Source of the DNA: Paracoccaceae bacterium
GTDB taxonomy: Bacteria; Pseudomonadota; Alphaproteobacteria; Rhodobacterales; Rhodobacteraceae
Reading direction: 5' to 3'
NCBI GenBank assembly: GCA_029862205.1
Contig: JAOTXT010000011.1
Span: 17,569-81,568, forward strand
Length of the DNA stretch: 64,000 nucleotides
Of this stretch, positions 36,195-47,801 are shown in pieces. Below the pieces are notes generated by a model. It was not told the origin of the DNA and did no database searches. It was given only the letters and a program-made list of their open reading frames with translations. Within the stretch, counting starts at the first letter, position 1, and each line of letters begins with the position of its first letter. The position numbers and the translations under genes were made by a program.

Positions 36195-36254
36195 GTAGGG
36201 CGGGATTTATCCCGCCGCTTTTGGGAATATCGGCGGGGTGAAACCCCGCCCTAC
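36195..36254. repeat. REP pair (BIME) C
   Basis: Left: GTAG plus stem GGCGGGAT/ATCCCGCC. Right, minus strand: GTAG plus stem GGCGGGGT/ACCCCGCC. The stems differ from pairs A and F at paired positions (C for T with compensating G), keeping the hairpins intact. Confidence 0.8.
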
Positions 36255-36279
36255 CTGCTTATGTGTTATTCTTCCGCTG

Positions 36280-36897
36280 ATGCGGTCGGACAACTCTTTT
36301 AGAAACCAATTGGCGCGAACAAGCTTTATGAGAGTTCTATCCAAGCTCCTTTCCGGACGCCTCGCGATTGATCCGATACTGGTCTTGGATCGGGACGATT
36401 TCATCGAACACCTTGAAAGGAATGCTACTCGAATTGATCATGCCTGGAAGCTCCAGGTCCCGATGATTTCACTGAAGAAAGGCTACGTGTTTTTTGATGA
36501 CGGCGATCACATCTTGATCCGCTACAACTCGGAAAAAGGATTCTTCAATTTTACGAGTGAACGTTACACAAGCGCGTGTTTCTTCTCCGGAAAGATTGAA
36601 ACTAGCGAGAGTGGGAGTGACCTGCGGGGCGTCTATCGCTTTCCCGCGTTTATGGAGTTTCCGAAATACATCGTTCTGGCATTTGCTACCTATTTGATAC
36701 TTTACTTCATTTATTTAGTTCTCTCAGGCTCGGTTACGTTGATCGACAGCATCGTTTTTGCGCTAAGTCTTCCTGTGCTTGGCGCCGCAGCGACATGGTA
36801 TGGCAATGTGTCGGCATTCACATCGATATTTGCCCGCAGCACGATGAAAAAAGTTGATGCTCTATTCGCCAAATACGTGGAAGGGCGGCAGCCGTAG
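36280..36897 (+). CDS. Hypothetical AT-rich membrane protein flanked by REP elements
   Basis: 205 aa from the ATG at 36280; another ATG at 36328 is equally possible, and neither has a good ribosome site. I do not recognise the family. Residues about 15-115 are soluble with aromatic-rich stretches (KKGYVFFDDGDHILIRYN; EKGFFNFTSERYTSACFF). Two hydrophobic helices follow (YIVLAFATYLILYFIYLVL and IDSIVFALSLPVLGAAATW), then a short cytoplasmic tail with MKKVDALFAKYVEG. Its base composition is markedly more AT-rich than all neighbours and its codon use differs, indicating transfer. REPs lie on both sides. Confidence 0.7.
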   Translation: MRSDNSFRNQLARTSFMRVLSKLLSGRLAIDPILVLDRDDFIEHLERNATRIDHAWKLQVPMISLKKGYVFFDDGDHILIRYNSEKGFFNFTSERYTSACFFSGKIETSESGSDLRGVYRFPAFMEFPKYIVLAFATYLILYFIYLVLSGSVTLIDSIVFALSLPVLGAAATWYGNVSAFTSIFARSTMKKVDALFAKYVEGRQP

Positions 36898-36911
36898 CGA
36901 TTGCAAAAAGC

Positions 36912-36981
36912 GTAGGGTGGGCTCGACCGAGCCCACCGTTTGAGCGAACATGATCGGTGGGCTCGTGCGAGCCCACCCTAC
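36912..36981. repeat. REP pair (BIME) D
   Basis: Left: GTAG plus stem GGTGGGCTCG/CGAGCCCACC. Right, minus strand: the same stem with a different loop. It begins 15 bases after the stop of the AT-rich gene. Confidence 0.85.
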
Positions 36982-37007
36982 ACCAACCCCCTGCCCTTCC
37001 AGCGAGC

Positions 37008-37072
37008 GTAGGGTGCGCATTCATGCGCACCTTTTCCCGCGCCCTCATGGTGCGCATGAATGCGCACCCTAC
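37008..37072. repeat. REP pair (BIME) E
   Basis: Both copies read GTAG plus stem GGTGCGCAT/ATGCGCACC, with identical loops, in inverted orientation. The TAG of the right copy (37069-37071, minus strand) is the stop codon of the M3 peptidase gene. Confidence 0.85.
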
Positions 37073-39084
37073 GTGAGCCCCCTCCCCTCCAGCAGCGCCT
37101 CGACGCCCGGCAACCTGCCGCGGAACGCCACGTAGGCCTCGGCCGGGTCCTGGCGGCCACCGGCCGAATAGATGTTTGCCGCCAGGCTCTCCGCCATCCC
37201 CTTGTCGAACACGTCGCCGGTTTCCTCGAAGGCTTTGAAGGCGTCGGCGTCCATGACCTCGGACCACATGTAGCTGTAATAGCCCGCCGAATAGCCGTCG
37301 CCCGAGAACACGTGCTGAAAATGCGGCGTGGCGTGACGCATGACGATTTCCGATGGCATCTCCAGACCCTTCAGGACCTGATCCTGGAACGCCTTGGCGT
37401 CGAAATTCTCGCCGTCCACCAGATGCATCTCGAGGTCCACCAAGGCGGACGCGCAGTATTCGACCGTGGCGAAGCCCTGGTTGAACTTCTCCGCCGCTTT
37501 CAGGCGCGTGACCAGATCTTCGGGCATCGCCTCGCCGGTCCGGTAGTGGCGGGCGTATTTGCCGAGCACCTCCGGCACGCTCAGCCAATGCTCGTAGAGC
37601 TGGCTCGGCAGTTCGACGAAGTCGCGGGCAACGGAGGTGCCCGAGATCATCGGGTAGGTCACGTCCGACATCAGCCCATGCAGCGCATGGCCAAACTCGT
37701 GGAACAGCGTCCGCGCGTCGTCATAGGTCAGCAGCGCCGGCTGCCCATCCGCGGGGGGCGCGAAGTTGCAGGTGTTCTGGATGATCGGGCGGCCAGGCTC
37801 CCACAGTTTCTGCTGGCTGCGATAGCCGCTGGCCCAGGCGCCGGAGCGTTTCGAGGGCCGGGCGAAATAATCGCCGATGAAAAGGCCCAGATGGCCGCCG
37901 TCAAGGCGCGTGACCTCCCAGGCGCGGGCATCCGGGTGGTGGAGCGTCAGGTCCTTAGCCTCGCGGAATTCAAGGCCGAAGAGGCGCCCGGCCACGTCGA
38001 AGGCAGCCTCGATCATGGCGTCGAGCTGCAAGTAGGGTTTGGTCTCGGCCTCGTCCAAATCGTGTTCGCGCTTGCGCTGTTTTTCCGAATAGAAGCGCCA
38101 GTCCCAGGGGGCGATCTGGATGTTGGCGCCTTCCTCTGCGGCGAGAGCGGCCAATGCCCCGGCCTCCTCCCGCGCCCGGGCGCGGGCCGGGCCCCAGACC
38201 GCCATCAGCAGGTCGCGGACCGCGTCCGGCGTCTTGGCCATTTCGTGCTCGACCTTGAAGGCGGCGAAGTTCTCGAAGCCCAAGAGCTTCGCCCGCTCGG
38301 CCCTCAGCCGCACGGTTTCCTCAACCAGGGGCCAGTTGGTGGACTTGCCCCGCCCGGTCCAGGCGCGCCAGGCGGCCTCGCGCAGGTCGCGCCGGGTCGA
38401 GAATGTGAGGAACGGCTCGATCGACGAGCGCGAGAGAGTGATGGCGTATTTGCCTGGGCTTCCCCGATCCTTGGCCTCGCGGGCGGCGGCGGCGGTCAGG
38501 AAGTCCGGCAGGCCGTCGAGGTCGCCCTCATCCAGGAACAGCGCCCAATCCTTCTCATCCGCCAGCACGTTCAGCCCGAACTCGGTGCCAAGCTCGGATA
38601 GCCGGGTCTGGATTTCCGTCATCCGGTCCTTGTCCGGGCCAGCCAGTCTTGCCCCGGCCCGCACGAACATGCGGTGGTAGAGTTCGAGCACCCGCGCCTG
38701 TTCCCGGGTCAGGCCATCCGTGCCCACGTCCACAACCACCTGGACCCGCTGGAAGAGGGGCGCGTTCATCAGGATCGCGCTTTGGTGCCGGGCGAGCCTG
38801 GGCGCCATCTCGCGCTGCGCGGCCTGGAGCGCATCGTTGGTATGCGAGGCGCAGAGGTTGAAGAAAACGCCTGCCACTTGGTCGAGGCGCCGCCCGGTGC
38901 GCTCCATCGCCTCGACGGTGTTCTGGAATGTCGGCGCCTCGGGGTCACTGGCGACCGCCTCGATTTCGGCGATCTGCTCGGACATTGTGTCCGCGAAGGC
39001 CGGGGCGAAATGCGCGACCTCGATCTGGCCGAAGGGCGGCAGGCCGAAGGGGGTGTCCCAGTCTTGCAGCAGCGGGTTCGTCAT
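37069..39084 (-). CDS. M3-family metallopeptidase (oligopeptidase A / peptidyl-dipeptidase Dcp-like)
   Basis: 671 aa, the normal length for the family. The zinc motif is TLFHEFGHALHG (HExxH, about residue 456), with the third ligand Glu downstream in ISGTSVARDFVELPSQ. N-terminus PFGLPPFGQIEVAHFAPAFADTM is typical of Dcp/OpdA. Degrades short peptides in the cytoplasm. Start chosen at 39084; the frame continues upstream but only as antisense of the GST gene. Eight bases separate it from the upstream GST gene, so they are probably co-transcribed. Stop codon lies in REP pair E. Confidence 0.93.
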   Translation of the reverse strand: MTNPLLQDWDTPFGLPPFGQIEVAHFAPAFADTMSEQIAEIEAVASDPEAPTFQNTVEAMERTGRRLDQVAGVFFNLCASHTNDALQAAQREMAPRLARHQSAILMNAPLFQRVQVVVDVGTDGLTREQARVLELYHRMFVRAGARLAGPDKDRMTEIQTRLSELGTEFGLNVLADEKDWALFLDEGDLDGLPDFLTAAAAREAKDRGSPGKYAITLSRSSIEPFLTFSTRRDLREAAWRAWTGRGKSTNWPLVEETVRLRAERAKLLGFENFAAFKVEHEMAKTPDAVRDLLMAVWGPARARAREEAGALAALAAEEGANIQIAPWDWRFYSEKQRKREHDLDEAETKPYLQLDAMIEAAFDVAGRLFGLEFREAKDLTLHHPDARAWEVTRLDGGHLGLFIGDYFARPSKRSGAWASGYRSQQKLWEPGRPIIQNTCNFAPPADGQPALLTYDDARTLFHEFGHALHGLMSDVTYPMISGTSVARDFVELPSQLYEHWLSVPEVLGKYARHYRTGEAMPEDLVTRLKAAEKFNQGFATVEYCASALVDLEMHLVDGENFDAKAFQDQVLKGLEMPSEIVMRHATPHFQHVFSGDGYSAGYYSYMWSEVMDADAFKAFEETGDVFDKGMAESLAANIYSAGGRQDPAEAYVAFRGRLPGVEALLEGRGLT

Positions 39085-39092
39085 GGGTGTCC

Positions 39093-39731
39093 TCAAAGGG
39101 CCGTCGAGGGGCGGGCGCGCATGCGCTGGTGCCAGGCGATCAGGTTCGTCAGGTCTTCCGGCACCGCATACTTGATGACCTTCAGGAAATCGACCGCAAC
39201 GACGGCGGTGATGTCGGCCATGGTCAGCCGGTCGGCGGCGATCCAGTCGCGGCCTTCGAGGCGGCGGTCGAGCTCGGCCAGGCGGCCGGCGAGGCGGTTC
39301 CGGTTGACCTCGCCCCAATCCGGGCACTGGTCCTCGAGCACGGCCAGATGCGGGTTGGTGTGCCGGAAGCATTGGGCGACGGTCAGGAACAGCCGGAACT
39401 CGACCCGGCGCTGCCATTGCTCGATCTCGACCTGCTCCATCGGCTCGCGGCCCAGCATGTTGGGCTCGGGATACAGGGCTTCCAAATAGCGGGCGATCGC
39501 GAGCGTCTCCGTCAAAACCTGGCCGTCGTCGAGCTCCAATGCGGGGACCTGGGGGACGCCGACCTTGGCGAGATAATCGGCGGTCTTGTGCTCGCCCGCG
39601 AGGAGGTCGACCTGGACACGGGGGATCTCGATCTCGTTTCCGGCCCCCTTCTCGGCAATGAAAATGTTGAGCCGGCGCGGGTTGGGCGCGCGCGGCTGGT
39701 CGTAGAGGCGGACGGGTTGGGGGAGGGGCAT
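39093..39731 (-). CDS. Glutathione S-transferase family protein
   Basis: 212 aa. N-terminal thioredoxin-like domain (VRLYDQPRAPNPRRLNIFIAEKG; VPQVPALELDDGQVLTETLAIARYLEALYP) with the conserved VPALE-cis-Pro and E-T/S binding motif. C-terminal all-helical domain (DWIAADRLTMADITAVVAVDF, the N-capping box). The catalytic residue is uncertain. AGGAA lies upstream of the ATG. Substrate unknown. Confidence 0.9.
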   Translation of the reverse strand: MPLPQPVRLYDQPRAPNPRRLNIFIAEKGAGNEIEIPRVQVDLLAGEHKTADYLAKVGVPQVPALELDDGQVLTETLAIARYLEALYPEPNMLGREPMEQVEIEQWQRRVEFRLFLTVAQCFRHTNPHLAVLEDQCPDWGEVNRNRLAGRLAELDRRLEGRDWIAADRLTMADITAVVAVDFLKVIKYAVPEDLTNLIAWHQRMRARPSTAL

Positions 39732-39808
39732 GGGTGATTCCTGTGGTTCGTGCGCAATGGAACGTAGCGCGGAAACGCGCGCACCCAAACCGTTTGGACA
39801 CAAAGGAT

Positions 39809-39827
39809 GTAGGGTCGCGACCGACCC
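39809..39827 (+). repeat. Degenerate single REP-like element
   Basis: GTAG followed by stem GGGTCG/CGACCC, in the 288-base gap before pyrB. A second GC-rich hairpin (GGGCGC/GCGCCC, around 39834-39849) follows. No CTAC partner is present. The rest of the gap shows nothing I recognise except a presumed pyrB promoter. Confidence 0.5.
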
Positions 39828-40019
39828 GAGGGTGGGCGCGTTTGCGCCCGCCCTTGGGGGCGGGTCGGGCGCGATTCGGGGCTGACGCCCCGGAGACCCC
39901 GTTGAGCTGCCGCTGCATGTGAGATCTCCAAGAATCGAGGTCTGCAAAGCCATGCCATCCCCGCTTGCCCGGCTGCCCGTTCGTTCCTATAAGGCGCGAG
40001 GTCAGACACCGGGGGTCTC

Positions 40020-40952
40020 ATGTTCGCCCATCGCCACCTGCTCGGCATCGAACAGCTTTCCCCCTCCGACATTTCCCAAATTCTCGATCTCGCCGACGGC
40101 TATGTCGAGCTGAACCGCCAGCCCGAGAAGCGCGTAGCCAAGCTCAGGGGCCGCACCCAGATCAACCTCTTCTACGAGGCCTCGACCCGGACCCAGGCGA
40201 GCTTCGAGCTGGCGGGCAAGCGGCTGGGCGCGGATGTGATGAACATGGCGGTGCAGGTCTCGTCCGTGCGCAAGGGCGAGACGCTGATCGACACGGCGCT
40301 GACCCTGAACGCGATGCACCCGGACCTGCTGGTGGTGCGCCATCAGAATTCGGGCGCGGTGGCGCTGCTGTCCGAGAAGGTCAATTGCGCGGTGCTGAAC
40401 GCGGGCGACGGGCGCCACGAACATCCGACCCAGGCGCTGCTCGATGCCCTGACGATCCGGCGGCGCAAGGGACGGCTGCAGCGGCTGACCATCGCGATCT
40501 GCGGGGATATCGCCAATAGCCGGGTGGCGCGGTCCAACATCCTGTGCCTCAACAAGATGGAGAACCGGGTCCGCGTGATCGCGCCGCCGACGCTGCTGCC
40601 CTCGGGCGTCGAGCGCTTCGGGGTCGAGGTCTTCACCGACATGGAGGAAGGGCTGAAAGGCTGCGACGTGGTGATGATGCTGCGGATCCAGAACGAACGC
40701 CTGACAGGGGCGGCGGTGCCCTCGACCCGCGAGTACTTCCACCGCTGGGGGCTGACGGCCGAGAAGCTGGCCCTGGCCCGCGAGGATGCGATCGTCATGC
40801 ACCCCGGCCCGATGAACCGGGGCGTAGAGATCGATGCCGAGGTGGCAGACGACCTCAACCGCTCGGTGATCCGCGAACAGGTCGAGATGGGGGTCGCGGT
40901 GCGGATGGCAGTGCTGGAGCTTCTGGCCGCGAACCTGGAAGACGCCGCGTGA
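40020..40952 (+). CDS. pyrB: Aspartate carbamoyltransferase catalytic subunit
   Basis: 310 aa. Joins carbamoyl phosphate and aspartate in pyrimidine synthesis. Carbamoyl-phosphate loop [12 protein letters not shown] (about residues 52-63), [10 protein letters not shown], and [11 protein letters not shown]. No pyrI regulatory gene is seen; instead its stop overlaps the start of a pyrC-like gene (GTGA), the arrangement of class A ATCases that assemble with an inactive dihydroorotase homologue. Confidence 0.96.
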   Translation: MFAHRHLLGIEQLSPSDISQILDLADGYVELNRQPEKRVAKLRGRTQINLFYEASTRTQASFELAGKRLGADVMNMAVQVSSVRKGETLIDTALTLNAMHPDLLVVRHQNSGAVALLSEKVNCAVLNAGDGRHEHPTQALLDALTIRRRKGRLQRLTIAICGDIANSRVARSNILCLNKMENRVRVIAPPTLLPSGVERFGVEVFTDMEEGLKGCDVVMMLRIQNERLTGAAVPSTREYFHRWGLTAEKLALAREDAIVMHPGPMNRGVEIDAEVADDLNRSVIREQVEMGVAVRMAVLELLAANLEDAA

Positions 40953-42235
40953 CCTCCCCGCCAATCATCTTCACCAACGCCCGGCTCATCGATCCCGGCA
41001 CGGGCTATGACGGGCCGGGCGGGCTGAGGGTTGCCGGTGGAGTGATCGAGGATGTGGTGCGCGGCGGCGCGGAGGCGGCGGACGGTGCCGACGTAGTCGA
41101 TTGCGGCGGCCATGTCTTGGCGCCGGGGATCGTGGATATGCGGGTCTTCGTGGGCGAGCCGGGCGCGCGGCATCGTGAAAGCTTCCGGTCCGCGGGCGAG
41201 GCGGCCGCTGCCGGGGGCGTCACCAGCTTCGTGGCTCAACCCGAGACCGATCCGCCGCTCGATGACCCGGCACTGGTGCAGTTCGTGCTGGCCCGTGCCC
41301 GCGAGGCGGCACACGTGCGCGTCCACACCATGGCGGCGCTGACCAGGGGCTTGGGCGGCGCCGACATGACCGAGCAGCAGTTCCTGCTGGACGCGGGCGC
41401 CGTGGCCCTGACCGACGGGGACCACGCCGTGGCGGACGCCAAGGTGATGCGCGCCTGCATGGCCTATTCCCGGGCGACCGGCGCGCTGATCGTGCATCAC
41501 CCGCAGGAGCCCAGCTTGAGCCGGGGCGCCTGCGCGACCTCCGGCGAATTCGCCTCGCGGCTGGGGCTGACCTCGGTGCCCGCCATCGCCGAGCGGATGA
41601 TGCTGGAGCGCGACCTGACCCTGGCCGAGAGCACTGGTGCCCGCTACCACGCGGACATGATCTCGACCGAGGCGGCGCTGTCCCCGCTCGCGCGCGCCAA
41701 GGAGGCCGGGCTGAGCGTGACGGCTGGGGTCTCGATCCATCACCTGACGCTGAATGAATTCGACATCGCCGACTACCGCAGCTTCTTCAAGCTGGCCCCG
41801 CCGCTCCGCGCCGAGGCGGACCGCGAGGCGGTGGCCGAGGCCATGGCCGGGGGGCTGATCGACGTCATCGTATCGTCGCACCTTCCTCAGGACGAGGAGG
41901 CCAAGCGCCTGCCATTCGAGGAGGCGGCGGTGGGCGCGGTGGGGCTCGAGACCTTCCTGCCCGCCTGCCTCCGGCTGGTCCATGACGGGCGGCTGAGCCT
42001 GACACGGCTTTTCGAATGCGCGGCGCTGACGCCGGCAAAGATCCTGGGCTTGCCCGGCGGGCGGCTGGAGAAGGGAGCACCGGCGGATCTGGTGCTGTTC
42101 GACCCGGACGCGCCCTTCGTGCTGGACCGCTGGCAGCTCAGGGCGCGCTCGAAGAACACGCCGTTTGACCGGCAACGGATGCAGGGCCGCGTCCTGGGCA
42201 CCTGGGTCGGCGGCCACCGGGTTTTCGAAGGATAA
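40949..42235 (+). CDS. pyrC: Dihydroorotase-like protein, probably catalytically inactive (PyrC')
   Basis: 428 aa amidohydrolase-fold protein starting with a GTG that overlaps pyrB. The usual zinc motif DxHxHxREPG reads [10 protein letters not shown] here, so both metal-binding histidines are lost. The C-terminal catalytic Asp motif TDHAPH reads SSHLPQ. The rest of the scaffold is intact ([42 protein letters not shown]). It most likely serves as the structural partner of PyrB, as in Pseudomonas; a true dihydroorotase should be elsewhere. Confidence 0.9.
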   Translation: MTSPPIIFTNARLIDPGTGYDGPGGLRVAGGVIEDVVRGGAEAADGADVVDCGGHVLAPGIVDMRVFVGEPGARHRESFRSAGEAAAAGGVTSFVAQPETDPPLDDPALVQFVLARAREAAHVRVHTMAALTRGLGGADMTEQQFLLDAGAVALTDGDHAVADAKVMRACMAYSRATGALIVHHPQEPSLSRGACATSGEFASRLGLTSVPAIAERMMLERDLTLAESTGARYHADMISTEAALSPLARAKEAGLSVTAGVSIHHLTLNEFDIADYRSFFKLAPPLRAEADREAVAEAMAGGLIDVIVSSHLPQDEEAKRLPFEEAAVGAVGLETFLPACLRLVHDGRLSLTRLFECAALTPAKILGLPGGRLEKGAPADLVLFDPDAPFVLDRWQLRARSKNTPFDRQRMQGRVLGTWVGGHRVFEG

Positions 42236-42241
42236 GGGGCG

Positions 42242-42865
42242 ATGCTCCATGACATCATGGCCATCGAGCGCGCCCTGCCCTGGCTCCTGGGCGCGCTCGC
42301 GGCCGGGTATCTGATCGGCTCGGTGCCGTCTGGAATCCTGGTGGCCCGGCTCTTCGGCCTGGGCGATCTGCGCCAGATCGGCTCGGGCAATATCGGCGCG
42401 ACCAACGTGCTTCGGACCGGCAACAAGCTGGCGGCCTTCCTGACCCTGCTCTTCGACTTCCTCAAGGGTGCGATCCCGGTCTGGCTGTTTCTGAACTGGG
42501 GCGACCTGGCGGGACAGGCGGGCGGATTGGGCGCGTTTCTTGGCCATTGCTTCCCGGTCTGGCTCAAGTTCAAGGGCGGCAAAGGGGTGGCGACTTACCT
42601 GGGCGTGATGCTGGGGGTCCATCCGCTAAGCTGGGCGCTGATCTGCCTGACCTGGCTGGCTGCCGCGGTACTGACCCGCATGTCGTCTGCCGGGGCGCTC
42701 GCGGCATCGCTTTCGGGCCCGGTCTGGCTGATTCTTTTCGACCGGTGGGAGGCGGTGCTGCTGGCGATCATCCTCGCTGCCCTGGTCTGGCTGCGCCACC
42801 AAGCCAATATCCGGCGCATTCTCACGGGCGAGGAGCCGAAGATCGGCCAGACGCGCCAGCCGTAA
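42242..42865 (+). CDS. plsY: Acyl-phosphate:glycerol-3-phosphate acyltransferase PlsY
   Basis: 207 aa membrane enzyme making lysophosphatidic acid. Three conserved loops are visible: IGSVPSGILVARLFGLGDLRQIGSGNIGATNVLRTG, GHCFPVWLKFKGGKGVAT, and the C-terminal LVWLRHQANIRRILTGEEPKIG. Lies 6 bases after the pyrC-like gene, so in the pyr transcription unit. Confidence 0.96.
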   Translation: MLHDIMAIERALPWLLGALAAGYLIGSVPSGILVARLFGLGDLRQIGSGNIGATNVLRTGNKLAAFLTLLFDFLKGAIPVWLFLNWGDLAGQAGGLGAFLGHCFPVWLKFKGGKGVATYLGVMLGVHPLSWALICLTWLAAAVLTRMSSAGALAASLSGPVWLILFDRWEAVLLAIILAALVWLRHQANIRRILTGEEPKIGQTRQP

Positions 42866-42871
42866 GCAAGT

Positions 42872-42887
42872 TTAACCCGCAATTAAC
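42872..42887 (+). promoter_or_regulatory. Perfect CtrA box upstream of dprA
   Basis: TTAA-CCCGCAA-TTAAC matches the CtrA full site TTAA-N7-TTAAC without mismatch, 48 bases before the dprA start in the 69-base plsY-dprA gap. Confidence 0.65.
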
Positions 42888-42934
42888 ATTAACTGCCGTT
42901 CTCTTTTGAGGCTTCAGGCCGAAGGAGAGCGCCG

Positions 42935-44152
42935 ATGACCATCGCCCCCGACCTGCCCATGCCGCCCTCGGACCAGGCCGCGGCACCTTCCGCATTTTCC
43001 GAAGGCGAGCGCCTGGACCGCCTGCGGTTGGCGCGCAGTACCAATGTGGGCCCGCGCACCTTTGCCCAGTTGCTGCGTCGGTTCGGCTCGGCCGCCGCGG
43101 CGCTCGAAGCACTGCCCACGATGGCAGGGCGCGGCGGCAAGGGAAACTACGAGGCCTGCGGCAAGGCCGAGGCCAATGCCGAGCTGACGGACGGCGCGCG
43201 GTCAGGTGCGCGGCTCGTGCTGCAGGGCGAGGCGGATTACCCGCATCTGCTCGCGCAAATCGAGACCCCGCCCCCGGCGCTTTGGGTCAAGGGGACTGGG
43301 TTGGCGACTGCCGGCCGGCCGGGTGTCGCCATCGTGGGCGCGCGCAACGCCTCTGCCTTGGGCCAGCGTGCGGCCCGCAACCTAGCGCGCGATCTGGGCC
43401 AGCTGGGCTATGTGATCGTCTCGGGGCTGGCGCGCGGGATCGACGCCGCGTCACATGAAGCATCGCTCGAAAGCGGCACCATCGCGGTCATGGCGGGCGG
43501 AGTCGACCACATCTACCCGCCGGAGAATCGCAGGCTGGCCGAGCGGATCCTGGAAACCGGCAACCTGATCTCGGAATGTCCGCCGGGGACCGAGCCCACC
43601 AGCCGGCACTTTCCGCGCCGCAATCGTCTGATTTCCGGCCTGTCGCTTGGTGTCGTGCTCATCGAGGCGGCGGCGCGTTCGGGCAGCCTGATCACTGCGC
43701 GCTACGCCCTGGAACAAGGGCGCGAGGCGATGGCGTGCCCGGGCGCGCCCGAGGATCCGCGCGCCGGCGGCTGCAATCAGCTGATCCGGGACGGCGCCGC
43801 ATTGATTCGCCGGGCCGAGGACGTGGTGGAAGCATTGGCGGGGCCGCGGACCCTGGGGCTGGCCGAGCCCGGGCGTGGATTCTCGTATTCCGACGACGAT
43901 CTGGACGACCCGGCGGATTCGTTCGATTTCGGCGCACTCGACGATTTCGACGGCGCCCATCGCAGCGACGGCGAGTTGATCGACCAGGTCCTTCAGCTTC
44001 TGGGGCCGACGCCGGTCGAGATCGACGAGATCGCGCGCCAGTGCGGGGCGACAACGGCCGATTTGTCGCTGGTGCTGCTCGAGCTTGACCTGGCCGGGCA
44101 GATCGAGATCCATCCAGGCGGCCGAATTTCGAGCGCAGCCCTCCCGGACTGA
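42935..44152 (+). CDS. dprA: DNA processing protein DprA
   Basis: 405 aa. Loads RecA on incoming single-stranded DNA. N-terminal SAM-like helical region (LRLARSTNVGPRTFAQLLRRFGSAAAALEALP), Rossmann core with VAIVGARNASALGQ and VSGLARGIDAASHEASLESGTIAVMAGGVDHIYPPENR, then an acidic linker and a C-terminal winged-helix (DprA_WH; VEIDEIARQCGATTADLSLVLLELDL). GAAGGAGA precedes the ATG. A perfect CtrA box sits upstream, fitting CtrA control of recipient capability known for Rhodobacter. Confidence 0.95.
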   Translation: MTIAPDLPMPPSDQAAAPSAFSEGERLDRLRLARSTNVGPRTFAQLLRRFGSAAAALEALPTMAGRGGKGNYEACGKAEANAELTDGARSGARLVLQGEADYPHLLAQIETPPPALWVKGTGLATAGRPGVAIVGARNASALGQRAARNLARDLGQLGYVIVSGLARGIDAASHEASLESGTIAVMAGGVDHIYPPENRRLAERILETGNLISECPPGTEPTSRHFPRRNRLISGLSLGVVLIEAAARSGSLITARYALEQGREAMACPGAPEDPRAGGCNQLIRDGAALIRRAEDVVEALAGPRTLGLAEPGRGFSYSDDDLDDPADSFDFGALDDFDGAHRSDGELIDQVLQLLGPTPVEIDEIARQCGATTADLSLVLLELDLAGQIEIHPGGRISSAALPD

Positions 44153-44205
44153 CGCCCGGCGAGCACAACCCGCGGCCCTTCGAGGCACCGCCTCCGGTCA
44201 TGTCG

Positions 44206-44234
44206 TTGACAGGTGCGGCGCGCTGAACCATGTT
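44206..44234 (+). promoter_or_regulatory. Candidate promoter of topA
   Basis: Perfect -35 TTGACA (44206-44211) with CATGTT at 17-base spacing, 46 bases before the topA start; AAGGAG serves as ribosome site. Confidence 0.35.
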
Positions 44235-44279
44235 CTCGCACCGCGCCGGTGGGGGCGCGTCTAAGGAGAATCTGCTCGC

Positions 44280-46787
<2,508 letters not shown>

Positions 46788-46801
46788 TTCGGAGACGCGC
46801 G

Positions 46802-47683
46802 ATGCGCTTTCTAATCGCCGCGCTGATCGCCATGCTCGCCTGGCCGGCGGCGGCCCAGATGCGCCAGATCAACCATGACGGCGAGACCCGGCGCTTTTTT
46901 GTCGAGGCGCCCCTGGGCAGCCGTCCGGCGCCCGCGGTGATCGTGCTCCATGGCGGGGCGGGCAACGCGCATCGGATGCGGCGGATCACCAATCTGGAGC
47001 TTGCGAAGCGCGGCTTTGTCGAGATTTACCCCGAGGGGATCGGCAACCGCTGGAACGATGGGCGCGTGCTGTCGGACGGCTCGCAACTTCACGACGCCGA
47101 CGATCCGGGCTTCCTGCGCGCGATGATCGACGAGCTCGCGGCTGAGGGGCTGGTCGATCGGCGCCGCGTCTACTTTACCGGTGCCTCGAATGGCGGCGCG
47201 ATGACGCTGCGGATGGTTTGCCAGGCGCCGGACCTGGTGGCGGGCGCGGTGGTCGTGATCATGAACCAGCCCGTGGGGCTCGACTGCCCCAAGGGCGCGC
47301 CAGTGCCGATGATCTTCATCCAGGGCACGGCTGACCCGCTGGTGCCGTTTGATGGCGGTCCGGTCACGGTCGGGCGGCGAAACCGGGGCCGCGTGCTGTC
47401 TGCGGCGGAAACCCTGGCGCAATACGCGTTGCGCAACCGCTGCGGCGCCTGGGAAGAGATCGCGATCACGGATCATGACCCGGGCGACAGCACGACCGTG
47501 CGCCACCGGGTCTGGCGCGGCTGCCAGGCGCCGCTGTCGCAATACATCATCGATGGTGGTGGCCACACCTGGGCCGGCAATCGCAGCCGGTTCCTCGTCG
47601 AGAAGCTTCTTGGCCGCACCAGCCGTGATATCTCGGCGACCTTCGAGATCGAGACCTTCTTCGGCGATCTGGCGGGGCGGTAG
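46802..47683 (+). CDS. Secreted polyhydroxybutyrate-depolymerase/feruloyl-esterase-type hydrolase (LpqC family)
   Basis: 293 aa. Signal peptide MRFLIAALIAMLAWPAAAQ. Alpha/beta-hydrolase fold: oxyanion region VIVLHGGAGNAHRM, nucleophile elbow FTGASNGGAMTLRM (GxSxG), Asp in IQGTADPLVPFDGG, His in IDGGGHTWAG. The family cleaves ester bonds of polyesters or aryl esters; the substrate is not evident. CGGAG sits 7 bases before the chosen ATG, so this start is preferred over one that overlaps topA. Confidence 0.85.
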   Translation: MRFLIAALIAMLAWPAAAQMRQINHDGETRRFFVEAPLGSRPAPAVIVLHGGAGNAHRMRRITNLELAKRGFVEIYPEGIGNRWNDGRVLSDGSQLHDADDPGFLRAMIDELAAEGLVDRRRVYFTGASNGGAMTLRMVCQAPDLVAGAVVVIMNQPVGLDCPKGAPVPMIFIQGTADPLVPFDGGPVTVGRRNRGRVLSAAETLAQYALRNRCGAWEEIAITDHDPGDSTTVRHRVWRGCQAPLSQYIIDGGGHTWAGNRSRFLVEKLLGRTSRDISATFEIETFFGDLAGR

Positions 47684-47801
47684 AGGGTAGTGTCCCGGTT
47701 TGAAGTTGTCCGCTTCGAGCCCAAACTTGACCTTGCGCAGCGGTGCCGCGAGTTTTCGTGGATGTAAATGAAAACCGGAAAATTTGGCGGTCGAAATTCA
47801 A

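Noticed and set aside
36005..37080. CRISPR-like clustered repeats
   Set aside because: The repeats are inverted pairs with GTAG feet and differing stems, not direct repeats with regular spacers, and no cas genes are present.
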